From Betaproteobacteria bacterium (lineage in GTDB: Bacteria; Pseudomonadota; Gammaproteobacteria; Burkholderiales; Usitatibacteraceae): a DNA stretch of 64,000 bases. Position 1 is the first letter of the stretch, and each line of letters opens with the position of its first letter. The translations under genes and the position numbers were made by a program. Under the pieces are notes generated by a model. It made no database searches, was not told the origin of the DNA, and was given only the letters and a program-made list of their open reading frames with translations. Shown here piece after piece: positions 48,213 through 57,249 of the stretch. The stretch lies in NCBI GenBank assembly GCA_016720925.1, contig JADKJR010000036.1, positions 248,001-312,000 on the forward strand, in the 5' to 3' direction.

Positions 48213-49044
48213 GGCCTGCCTCGCTTTCCGTTTTTTCCGACGTTGCCGCTTTCTCGCGAAAGGCAAAGGCGCCGTAGCCGACCACGCGGCTGCGGTCGCC
48301 GGCCGTGTCGCCGGAATTGCGCAGGTCAATCTGCTCAACCTCCATCCCGCGCCGGCGCGCGAGATTGGTGAGCCCGTTGATCGCTGTCGCGCCGCACGCC
48401 TGTTCGTGGGTGAGATCGGAATCCAGCGCGTTGATGGCGCGTGCGGTCTCACCGTCGACTGATCGTGCCGAACGGTAATCGAGAAAATGCGACAGGTCCG
48501 AGCTCACTACGATCAGCGTCTCCTCGCCACCCCAGAGCGCATCAAGCACTTCAGCGACCTCGCCGGGTGTCGCCTGGCCGACGACCAGGGGCACCAGCCG
48601 GAAATCGCCCAGCACCGACTGCAGAAACGGCAGTTGGACTTCCAGGCTGTGCTCCTGGGCATGCGCGTCTTCGCGCACGGTGACTTGCGGCAGCGACGTA
48701 ATCGCCCGCACGGCATCGGCATCGATCTCGACATCGCCGAGCGGTGACGCAAACGCGACCGCATCCGGCAGCGCGATTCCGCGCAGCCACACCCGGTGCG
48801 CCGGGCCGATTAGCACGACGCGGCGGATGCGCCCGCGCAACGGGGCGAGGCGCGCATAAATGCTCGCGGCGATGGGGCCGGAATAGATATAGCCGGCATG
48901 GGGCGCGATGATGGCTTTTGGCGGGCGATCAGATTGCGCATCGCCCGCGACATCCGCGAGCAGCGACTTAACCGACGCCGCAAGAATCTTTGTGTCGCCG
49001 GGGTAAAACGCACCCGCCACGGCGGTTGGGCGGATTGAATTCAT
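48205..49044 (-). CDS. amrB: Memo-family protein
   Basis: A 279-residue Memo-like protein related to non-haem-iron extradiol dioxygenases. The metal-site-like residues are in IIAPHAGYIYSGPIAA, GPAHRVWLRG and VVSSDLSHFLDY. ATG 49044 has AAGGAGAAGG 5 nt upstream. First gene of amrB-amrA-amrS, translationally coupled to amrA. Confidence 0.93.
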   Translation of the reverse strand: MNSIRPTAVAGAFYPGDTKILAASVKSLLADVAGDAQSDRPPKAIIAPHAGYIYSGPIAASIYARLAPLRGRIRRVVLIGPAHRVWLRGIALPDAVAFASPLGDVEIDADAVRAITSLPQVTVREDAHAQEHSLEVQLPFLQSVLGDFRLVPLVVGQATPGEVAEVLDALWGGEETLIVVSSDLSHFLDYRSARSVDGETARAINALDSDLTHEQACGATAINGLTNLARRRGMEVEQIDLRNSGDTAGDRSRVVGYGAFAFREKAATSEKTESEAGHA

Positions 49045-49301
49045 GTGACCTTCTCCTTTCATTTCGATGATATGGGGGCGGCGTGCGGAAACAAAAGTGG
49101 CAATATCGGCCTGATGAAGGTCGCCACGCGTGGTCGGTATCCCGCGATTTGGGTGGCTTCTGGGCGCCGTACTCGCATGCTATGATCGGTCCAACAAAAC
49201 AAGAAGCTGGCCATTCGCATCGGCTTGGCTCAATAAGAGTTTGGCGGCACCAACGTTGTGTCATGCCGAATGCGCACACACTCACAATGGAAGGAAGAGC
49301 C

Positions 49302-50024
49302 ATGTCCCGGCGATTGAGATTTAATGCCTTTATGGTAGGTATTCTGGCGCTTGGAATTGCGGCCGCCGGCTACGTGATTCATGGCGTTCTGCACCGCGAT
49401 GCCCGCGACGGCACCGTTCAGACGGCAAACCTGCTGATGGCCGCCGCGGAAGCCACGCGCAGTTACACCACGACGTACATCAAGCCACAGCTTGACCAGC
49501 GCCTCGCGATCGAATTTCTGCCGCAAACCGTTCCCGCGTTTGCCGCGACCGAGACGATCATTGCACTGAGAAAGCAGTTTCCCGAATACACGTACAAAGA
49601 AGCCACGCTCAATCCCACCAATCCGCGCGACCGTGCGACGGATTGGGAGACGGATATCGTCAACATGTTTCGTTCCAACGCCGCGCTGAAAGAAGTCGTC
49701 GGTGAGCGTACACAGGGGCCAAGGCAGGCGCTGTATTTCGCCAAGCCCATCAAGATCACCAATCCGTCGTGCCTGAGCTGTCACAGCACCGCCGCGGCCG
49801 CGCCTCCGTCAATGATCCGGCTCTATGGCGAAGCGAATGGCTTCGGCTGGAAGCAGGACGAGATCATTGGCGCGCAGATTGTGTCGGTGCCGCTTTCGGT
49901 CGCGACCGAGTCTGCCGGCAAGACGTTTGCGATGGTAATGGGGGCACTGTGCGCACTCGCCCTGCTGGCCCTGGTGGCCGGCAATCTGTTGCTTGGATCG
50001 CCTGACGCACGTAAAGCAACTTGA
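49302..50024 (+). CDS. Tll0287-like haem-binding membrane protein
   Basis: A 240-residue protein. An N-terminal helix (FMVGILALGIAAAGYVI) is followed by a periplasmic domain of the DUF3365/Tll0287 type with one c-type haem motif, SCLSCHST (CxxCH), and a C-terminal helix (MVMGALCALALLALVAGNLLL). Such domains sense redox or gases or carry electrons. ATG 49302 follows GGAAGGAAGAGCC; an ATG 15 nt earlier is possible. It lies only about 60 bp before the caspase-like gene on the same strand, suggesting a shared transcript. Confidence 0.78.
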   Translation: MSRRLRFNAFMVGILALGIAAAGYVIHGVLHRDARDGTVQTANLLMAAAEATRSYTTTYIKPQLDQRLAIEFLPQTVPAFAATETIIALRKQFPEYTYKEATLNPTNPRDRATDWETDIVNMFRSNAALKEVVGERTQGPRQALYFAKPIKITNPSCLSCHSTAAAAPPSMIRLYGEANGFGWKQDEIIGAQIVSVPLSVATESAGKTFAMVMGALCALALLALVAGNLLLGSPDARKAT

Positions 50025-50099
50025 GCCAGGATACTCTTAGTGTGCTTCCTCGCGTTCCGCTCGATGAACCGTGCCCGATGCAATATGCCGTCTGAGCGC

Positions 50100-51744
50100 A
50101 TGCAAGTAAAGGCGAAATTCCATTCGTACATGGCAGCGTTCAGTTCGGCCTTGCTTGCGGGGCTATGCCTGATTGCGGTTGCCCTGCCGTCCGATTCGTG
50201 TGCGGCTGAGAACCGGCGCAATACGGGGGGCTCGTCGCCGGTGGCGACGGAGGCGGTGGTGGCGGGCGAGAGCCGCATTGCACTGGTCATCGGCAATGGC
50301 AACTACCGGTCTTCACCATTGCCGAATCCCGTCAACGATGCGCGCGCGATTGGCGGCGTGCTGAAGGATTTGGGCTTTCGCGTCAGGCTGCTGGAAAATG
50401 CGACGCTGAAGGAAATGTCGGACGCCGCGCGGGATTTTGGCGATCTGCTGCAGCAGGGCGGTGTGGGTCTCTTTCTATTACGCCGGCCACGGCGTGCAGA
50501 TCAAGGGACGCAATTTTCTGATCCCCGTTGGGGCCGATATCCAGCGCGAGGATGAGGTGACGTACAACGCGTTTGATGCGGGCCGGCTGCTGGAAAAGAT
50601 GGAAGCGGCGCGCAGCCGTATCAACATTGTCATTCTCGATGCCTGCCGAAATAATCCGTTTACTCGCAGTTTCCGCTCGGCCAGCCAGGGCCTCGCACAG
50701 ATGGAGGCGCCCGTCGGCTCGTACGTTGCCTTTGCGACTGCGCCCGCCACGGTCGCCAGCGACGGCAACAGCGGTAACGGCCTTTACACCCAGCATTTGC
50801 TTGAGGCGATGCGTGCGCCCGGACTGAAGATCGAAGAGGTGTTCAAGAAGGTGCGGGTCAAGGTCATGGCCGATTCCGAAGGCAAGCAGGTCCCGTGGGA
50901 CAATTCTTCGCTGACGGGCGATTTCTATTTCGTGCCGCCGCAATCAGTGGCCACACAAGGCGCACCCGCGGCGCTCTCACAAAGTGCGCCACCTGAACCG
51001 GCGCCGCCTTCCGCGGACGACAAGACCGCGCGAGCCGACGTTGAGTCCGCCCCGGCCGCGGCGGAGAAGCGATCGTCGGGCAACAAGGTGCTGGTCGCCA
51101 GCATCCCACCCCGTAACGTCACGCCGCCCGCCCGTCCGCCCGCGCCCAAGGTCGACCCTGCCACCAGCGAGGCCAATGTTGCGCTCTACAAAAAAGGCAT
51201 GGATGCAAAAGGCAAAGGTGACCTTGCCGCGGCAGGGGAGGCATTCGGAGTCGCTGCGGAAGCGGGGCACCCGGGAGCAGGATATGAAATGGGGCTCCTG
51301 CTGAAAATAGGCCGAAAGCCCATCACGCAAGATCTTGCCCGCGCGCATCAATATTTCCTCAAGTCCGCCGAACAAAAGAATTTGTTGTCGCAATACGAAC
51401 TTGCGCAGATGTTTGCACAGGGCGTGGGCACCAAGAAGAACTGCAGCCAGGCAACCAAGTGGGCGCTCAAGTCGGCCCAGGCCGGTTCGGCGGATGCGGC
51501 GGTGCTGCTGGGTGAACTCTATCGCGCCGACTGCGATGGTGCAAAGAACCCGAGTGAAGCCGCTCGATGGTTGCGTATGGCGGCGGACCAGGGCGTCGCA
51601 AACGCGCAGTTTTCGCTGGGCGTGCTGTACATGAATGGTGACGGCGTGCCAAAAGATGCCAATGAAGCACGCAAATGGCTCACTGCGGCGGCAGGCAAAG
51701 GCAACACATCCGCACGATTCTATTTGGAGCGGATCGGCAAGTAA
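50100..51744 (+). pseudogene. Caspase-family (C14) protease with Sel1 repeats, one frameshift
   Basis: About 547 residues if one extra T is removed from TTT at 50472-50474. The signal peptide (AFSSALLAGLCLIAVALPSDSCA) is followed by a p20-like caspase domain: RIALVIGNGNYRSSPLPNPVNDARAIGGVL, catalytic His in YYAGHGVQIKGRNFLIP, and catalytic Cys in ILDACRNNPF. An Ala/Pro-rich linker leads to 3-4 Sel1-like helical repeats (for example AAVLLGELYRADCDGAKNPSEAARWLRMAADQG). Both catalytic residues are intact, but the frame breaks just before the His. This could be a real inactivation or a sequencing error. The start (50085 or 50100) is uncertain. Confidence 0.8.
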
Positions 51745-52008
51745 CGATCAATTGGGGCGCGGCGCGTGTCGGCCGCCTGCCCCACGACAACCGGCATTCA
51801 GCCGTTTTTGCCATAAGCCCACCTGCGCGGGTGGGAAATGCAGTACCCCGTTGACTTTCTATCCCGTGCTAATTAATCTCAGCTAACGGCAATTGGGCTT
51901 GGCAAGTCAGGCGGCTCTGGCGCGGTATGCGTCACGCCTCGTGTAGCCCAGCGTACCGCGGTCGCATAGCGCCTCCGCGACCATCAACACCCGCGCCAAG
52001 GAGAGAAG

Positions 52009-52860
52009 ATGCCCACCAACATCACCCCTGTCCTGATTTTCCCCGGTGATATCGACAGCACCGATCGCGCCAGGAATCCACCGGACTATTCCTACAGGAT
52101 CCTCGCCGAGGGCGACTCGTGGTTTTCGTTTGGCTCGTGGCGCCTGCAGAGCCTGCCGCGGCATTTGCGCTTCAGCAAGGACACCATGATTGTGACCTTG
52201 GCGGAACCCGGCGATACCATCACGCGAATGTCGAGCATCGCGAAAAACCCGGCGCTGGAAATGCAGTTGACGAATCAATCGGGCCAAAGGTGGGATGCGA
52301 TCCTGCTGAGCGGCGGCGGCAATGATCTTATCGACAATGCAGGCGCGATCATTCCTGTCAGCGCACGGCAACAGTCGGCAAACAGGGCGCCGGAGGAATA
52401 CTGCAATCTCAACGTCCTGCGTGGGACGTTGACGGCGGTGGCGCGCGGTTACGCCAGGATCGTCGAGCTGCGCGACCGGGCCAGGATCAGTCCGTGCGTC
52501 GGCAAACCCATCATCACGCACACCTATGATCGGTGCACGCCGCGCGATGCACCGGCGCGATTCGCGTTTCTCACGCAGGGGCCGTGGCTGTTTCCGGCGA
52601 TGCGGGCGGCGAAGATTCCCGATGATCGATGGAATGACGTGGCGGACTTCATCATGGATGCGCTCGCGGAACGCCTGCTCGGTCTCGCGGAGACATTGCC
52701 GAATTTCCACGTGGTGGAAACGCGTGGCGCGACGGTTCGCGCGGCGTCGGACGCGAAAGGCGACAGCAACGATTCCGAGAATGAAATTCACTTGACCAAA
52801 GGCGGTTGCCGGAAAGTGGCGGCGAGAGTCAGTGCGCGGCTGGAGGCATTGTTGCCCTGA
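52009..52860 (+). CDS. SGNH/GDSL-type hydrolase
   Basis: A 283-residue protein without signal peptide. Block I is ILAEGDSWFSFGS with nucleophile Ser37, block II has the EPGDTI Gly, block III is LLSGGGNDLIDN with Asn105, and the C-terminal block has NEIHLTKGG with His261. These are the four SGNH landmarks, so an esterase/lipase activity is expected. AAGGAGAGAAG precedes the ATG, a strong site. It is the first of four closely spaced genes (next start 93 bp after its stop) leading to DUF2235, CHAT and MBL proteins, which suggests a role in the same unit. Confidence 0.83.
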   Translation: MPTNITPVLIFPGDIDSTDRARNPPDYSYRILAEGDSWFSFGSWRLQSLPRHLRFSKDTMIVTLAEPGDTITRMSSIAKNPALEMQLTNQSGQRWDAILLSGGGNDLIDNAGAIIPVSARQQSANRAPEEYCNLNVLRGTLTAVARGYARIVELRDRARISPCVGKPIITHTYDRCTPRDAPARFAFLTQGPWLFPAMRAAKIPDDRWNDVADFIMDALAERLLGLAETLPNFHVVETRGATVRAASDAKGDSNDSENEIHLTKGGCRKVAARVSARLEALLP

Positions 52861-52953
52861 TTGACGCGATTTAGTGACCGGCGACAGGTTGAAGAATCTC
52901 GATTCTTTCACGCCAGGCACTCAGACGGCTCAAAGTGGAAAGCGACAATTGCC

Positions 52954-54105
52954 ATGCCCAAGAACCTCGTGATTTTTTGTGACGGCACCGGCAACCAGTT
53001 TGGCAACCGCAACAGCAATGTGCTCAAACTGTTTGCCGCCTCATTGCGCGATCCGCGGACGCAGCTGTGCCACTACGACCCCGGCGTCGGCACGTTTGGG
53101 CTGCGGGAGGCGTTGTTCGAGTGGCAGAAAGTACCGGCCAAGATTTTCGGTCTCGCCTTTGGTTGGGGCATCACGCGCAATATCGAGGAGGCGTACTCCT
53201 TCCTCATGAAGAATTACGAGCCGGATGACCGGATTTACATTTTCGGTTTCAGCCGGGGTGCGTTCACGGCACGCGCCATCGCCGGCATGGTTCACGCAGT
53301 CGGGCTCATGTTTCCGCAACATGAAAACCTGATTGAATATGCGACGCGCTTGTACCAGAAGGTACCTGGCGGCGAGGACAAGAAGCGTGAGTTTTTCGAT
53401 ATTCAGGAGAAGTTTCGCGGGCAGTTTTCACGTGAATGCAAAATTCATTTTCTTGGCCTGTGGGATACGGTCAAGTCGGTTGGCTGGTTTGGTTCGCCGG
53501 TGAGTTTTCCGTACACCACGAACAATCCGTCGGTGCACAGGGTTCGCCATGCAATTTCCATTGATGAGCGCCGTTGCTTCTTTCGTCAGAACCTGTGGTC
53601 GCCGATTGCGACGCAGGATGTGAGGCAAGTCTGGTTTGCGGGTGCGCATTCCGATGTCGGTGGCGGCTATCAGGAAGACGAAGGCGGTCTCGCCAGAATT
53701 TCACTCGAATGGATGGCGCGCGAAGCGGAATTGGCAAAGCTTGCGCTGGTTGAAAGCGAGTTGCAGGTTGCCCTTGGCAAGGGCAAATATCCGCCGCGGG
53801 ATTTCAAGGCCGACGCGCACGAGTCGCTGAAGCAAGTCTGGTGGCTCGCGGAATTCCTGCCGCGCCGATTTGAAGATCCCCGACGGGATTTCGCCGTCAC
53901 CTGGCGATTTCCGATCGTAAACTGGCGGGAGCTTGGCAAGAGCCGGTTCATCCGCGCGGATGTTTCCGCGGTCCATCAGTCGGTGCTCGATCGCATGAAT
54001 TCCCCAGAGGACTATGTGCCCGACAACTTGCCGGCGAGCTTGCCGGTAGAGCCGTGGAGTGCAACCGCGTCAACTTCCGCTGCGGAGGCCAATCATGTTG
54101 CGTGA
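52954..54105 (+). CDS. DUF2235 alpha/beta hydrolase (Tle-like phospholipase family)
   Basis: A 383-residue protein. MPKNLVIFCDGTGNQFG at the N-terminus, nucleophile Ser100 in IYIFGFSRGAFTARAIAG, Asp171 in LGLWDTVKS and His232 in AGAHSDVGGGY define the DUF2235 family, which includes type VI phospholipase effectors. No T6SS genes (VgrG, PAAR, Hcp) are near. The ATG at 52954 is used; the frame runs back to a TTG directly after the SGNH stop. Its 3' end overlaps the CHAT gene by 11 bp, so expression is coupled. Confidence 0.85.
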   Translation: MPKNLVIFCDGTGNQFGNRNSNVLKLFAASLRDPRTQLCHYDPGVGTFGLREALFEWQKVPAKIFGLAFGWGITRNIEEAYSFLMKNYEPDDRIYIFGFSRGAFTARAIAGMVHAVGLMFPQHENLIEYATRLYQKVPGGEDKKREFFDIQEKFRGQFSRECKIHFLGLWDTVKSVGWFGSPVSFPYTTNNPSVHRVRHAISIDERRCFFRQNLWSPIATQDVRQVWFAGAHSDVGGGYQEDEGGLARISLEWMAREAELAKLALVESELQVALGKGKYPPRDFKADAHESLKQVWWLAEFLPRRFEDPRRDFAVTWRFPIVNWRELGKSRFIRADVSAVHQSVLDRMNSPEDYVPDNLPASLPVEPWSATASTSAAEANHVA

Positions 54106-57100
54106 GGAATTTGGAGTGTTTGGGACGCTGGGTGGCGCCTCGGGTGACGTATTGCTGGCGAAGGCGATTATTCTCGCCGGGCTGGTGCCGGGCGAATTCG
54201 CCGCGCAGTTTGAACGCCCCAACATTCGCGCGACCGAATGGGATACCCAATTCGCGCTCGTGACGGATAAGGCACTGCCCGATGCGTATTCGCGGGCGAT
54301 TACCGTTTGGCCCGATCTCGACGCGGCACAGCAAGTCCTTCGGTCGTTCGGTGAAGTCTCGTCGGATAAGGCAAGATTTTCATCGGTCGTCGAGGAATGC
54401 TGGGCAAGGTCGCTTGGGGCGCGATTTCCCGTGTTGCGGTTGGCGGTTACGCACGTACTGGGGGATATGAATCTGCATCCACTCGCGGAACTGCTTGTGC
54501 AGGCAGGCACGGGCGTTTGCAGCGTGTTGTTCGCGACCCGCATCGAGCGCGATCTTCAGTGGAATTGGCCGCTCCAGATCGGTGTTCCCGATACGCCCGC
54601 CGGCCAGCGTTTGTTGAAAAGTCTTGAGCAAGGCCGGTATCGGCACCTCTATCAGCCGCGAGTCGTCGTGACGTCCGGCCCAAATGCCGGAGCGTTCGAC
54701 CTGTTGCTTTTGCCGGAGGCGCTTGTGCCGGAATCGCCCCTGTCGTTTGATCTGGGCGCGATGACTGCGGGTGCGGTCGTGCTGATGGAAGGCGAACCTC
54801 CACCAGACGCCGAAAAACTGCAGCCATTCACCGAATTTGCCATGCGCCGCGCGAACTTCGGCCTGACGGGCGTGTGCTTCGTCGTGGAGGCAGACTGGCT
54901 TGCCTGGATAAACACGCTGATCCGCGAACTATCGCACAACGCGACGCTCGACCATGCGCTTTTTCAGGCACGTCACGGCGAACAGCGGCGGTGGGAAGGC
55001 AGCACGATGCCGGCCCGCGATTTCGCCCCGCCGTTCCTGGCGGGCGACCCGTGGTTTCTTGAACAGGCGCGCATTGCCCAGACCACGTTGCGAATTGCCG
55101 ATTCCATGCAGACGTCGCCGCATCGTGGCATCGCCAATACCGATATTGTGACGATGGGCGCCGAACTCGCGCGGGATGCCGCCCGCCGACAGTGGATCAG
55201 TGAACGGGGCGACGCCCTTGACGTTGTCGAGAAACGCCGGAAGGCCGAAGCCGTGATCGGGCCTTTGCAACTGGCGCCGATTCGGGCAACCGATGCCACG
55301 CCCGAGTTTGCGCGCGTTGACAAGGCTCACACCTCCCGCGCAGTGCCGCGCATGCAGACCGCTGCAAAACCGCCAGCCGCCGCGGATATGGTATTCACTG
55401 CCCCCGCAGCGGCTGCACCGATCGCGATGGCGGCACCGCCCATGATGGAAGAGATGGCTGCGTCGGCGGGCGACGAACCACCACGGGAGCGCGCAAGGAA
55501 ATCGGCGAATAAACCGGCGGACAAGCAATCCAAAAAAGCACCAAAGGAGGCGCCGGCGGAAACCCGCCACGTGCAATGCAAAATCCTCAGAGGCAAATCC
55601 GGCGCCGACGCAGTCAAGCGGCTCGAAGCCCGCAAACCATATCGTGCGCATATCCACATTGGCGCTGATATCGAAGCTGGCACAATACGCGCCGACACGC
55701 CCTTTGATGAATCGCAGTTGCCTCCATCCGAGGACGGGCACGATTTGCAGGTCGTGTTTTGCCCGCTGGATATCCGCACCGGAAAAGGCGGCATCGTCGC
55801 CGCAAAAGCCAAGACCATTCACCTGCCGAAAAGCGGCGTCAGTGAAATCGCGAAATTCAGTTTTGAAACAGGCGACGATGGGCAAGCGTTTCGTGCGCGC
55901 ATTCTCATCATGCATCGCAATCGCATCCTGCAAACGCTGATGCTGGCGGCGCCGACCATCGAGGCCGAATTCGCACTGCGACAGGAAAACCTGGTCAGTC
56001 CCGCGTATGCCAGTAGCGCTTCCGAGGAACCGGCCGATCTTGCGCTGGTGATCAATGACAATCCCGCGGGCATCCCCGGTATCACCACCGTCGCCAACGG
56101 CAACGCCACGTTCAGCGAGCCGGCCGGACTAAATATGGTGGTCGACACGATTCAATCCCTCCTGTCGAAGGCCAATGTCAGTACGGCGGGGGAAACGCTC
56201 AAGCTCGATCACCCGGCGCTGGTGGCGCTGATGATTCAGCTGGCGACGCAGGGCGCGGCGCTGACGCGTGAGCTGACGCGCCAAATGAACTTGCCGGACT
56301 TTCAGTTGGCCGCGCGCATACAAGTGGTAGAGGCGCGGTCCAAGGCTTATTTGCCGGTCGAGTTTGTCTATACCGGCAAAGCGCCGAATATCGACGCGAA
56401 GCTTTGCCCGAATGCGCAAAAGGCACTCGCCGCGAAAGATGGCAGCGTGCACGCGAGCTGCAAACATGCCAACGATCCGAAGCACATATGTCCCGCCGCG
56501 TTCTGGGGATTCAGCAAATGCATCGAGCGCCATCCGTTCGGCCAGACCGATTTGCACGTTTTCAATATTCCCCAGCCGGGCGCGGAAACGCTCGCGCCCT
56601 TCAATATCGCCGTGTTGGCCGCCAGCGAAAAAGTCACGCCCGCGGACCTCACCGGCAAGGACGGCGTGAAGCCGGCGATTGCCGCGCTGGCGAAGACGGT
56701 GCGAATGGCAACGTCGTGGGAGGATTGGAAGAAAGACATTCTCGCCAAGCCGCATGCCACGCTGCTGGTGCTATTGCCGCATTCCGACAATTCGCCTGAT
56801 TTCGTCAACACACCCGCACTTGAAATCCAGAAAAAGTGGCTCACCTCGGTGCAACTCGATGCCGATTTCGTGCAGGCGCCCAACGAGGCAGGGCCGGGTC
56901 CGGTGGTGCTGCTGTTGGGTTGCAGTACCGCGCTGGCGGATATCCCGTTTCTGAATTTCGTGCGCGAATTCAAAGCGGCGGGGGCGTCCATCGTGCTCGG
57001 CACACTTGCCACTGTTCACGGCACGCATGCCACGCGGTTTGTGCGCACTTTGCTCGGCAAAATCAAGGACAAGGGCATCGACGCCAAGGATAAGTCCGCT

Positions 57101-57226
57101 AAAAGCAAGGGCCGCCCATTTGATGAAATCCTGCTGGAGGTCAAGCGTGAAATGCTCGCGGAGGGCGAGCCGTTCGTGCTGAGTCTGGCCGCCTACGGCC
57201 ACAGTTCGTGGCGCATCCAATCCTGA
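54095..57226 (+). CDS. Large CHAT-domain protease protein
   Basis: A 1043-residue cytoplasmic protein. Residues 1-420 form an unrecognised N-terminal region. Residues 424-490 are an Ala/Pro then Lys-rich linker, 490-650 a beta-rich domain (RAHIHIGADIE...), and 660-1043 the caspase-like CHAT region. Catalytic dyad candidates are His896 in LVLLPHSDNS and Cys943 in VLLLGCSTA. A CPAAFWGFSKCIERHPF segment (799-815) with nearby cysteines resembles a motif I associate with CHAT proteins. CHAT proteases are activated in conflict systems such as gasdermin operons and type III-E CRISPR. GGAGG precedes ATG 54095. It overlaps the DUF2235 gene and is followed by an MBL gene 23 bp away. Confidence 0.82.
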   Translation: MLREEFGVFGTLGGASGDVLLAKAIILAGLVPGEFAAQFERPNIRATEWDTQFALVTDKALPDAYSRAITVWPDLDAAQQVLRSFGEVSSDKARFSSVVEECWARSLGARFPVLRLAVTHVLGDMNLHPLAELLVQAGTGVCSVLFATRIERDLQWNWPLQIGVPDTPAGQRLLKSLEQGRYRHLYQPRVVVTSGPNAGAFDLLLLPEALVPESPLSFDLGAMTAGAVVLMEGEPPPDAEKLQPFTEFAMRRANFGLTGVCFVVEADWLAWINTLIRELSHNATLDHALFQARHGEQRRWEGSTMPARDFAPPFLAGDPWFLEQARIAQTTLRIADSMQTSPHRGIANTDIVTMGAELARDAARRQWISERGDALDVVEKRRKAEAVIGPLQLAPIRATDATPEFARVDKAHTSRAVPRMQTAAKPPAAADMVFTAPAAAAPIAMAAPPMMEEMAASAGDEPPRERARKSANKPADKQSKKAPKEAPAETRHVQCKILRGKSGADAVKRLEARKPYRAHIHIGADIEAGTIRADTPFDESQLPPSEDGHDLQVVFCPLDIRTGKGGIVAAKAKTIHLPKSGVSEIAKFSFETGDDGQAFRARILIMHRNRILQTLMLAAPTIEAEFALRQENLVSPAYASSASEEPADLALVINDNPAGIPGITTVANGNATFSEPAGLNMVVDTIQSLLSKANVSTAGETLKLDHPALVALMIQLATQGAALTRELTRQMNLPDFQLAARIQVVEARSKAYLPVEFVYTGKAPNIDAKLCPNAQKALAAKDGSVHASCKHANDPKHICPAAFWGFSKCIERHPFGQTDLHVFNIPQPGAETLAPFNIAVLAASEKVTPADLTGKDGVKPAIAALAKTVRMATSWEDWKKDILAKPHATLLVLLPHSDNSPDFVNTPALEIQKKWLTSVQLDADFVQAPNEAGPGPVVLLLGCSTALADIPFLNFVREFKAAGASIVLGTLATVHGTHATRFVRTLLGKIKDKGIDAKDKSAKSKGRPFDEILLEVKREMLAEGEPFVLSLAAYGHSSWRIQS

Positions 57227-57249
57227 AAGCATTCTGAAAGGACATCTCC

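Noticed and set aside
48213..48452. Upstream extension of amrA
   Set aside because: It overlaps amrB out of frame; the AMMECR1 domain begins at the ATG at 48212.
51818..51835. Hairpin CCCACC / GGTGGG after the caspase gene
   Set aside because: Short stem without a T-run; not a convincing terminator.
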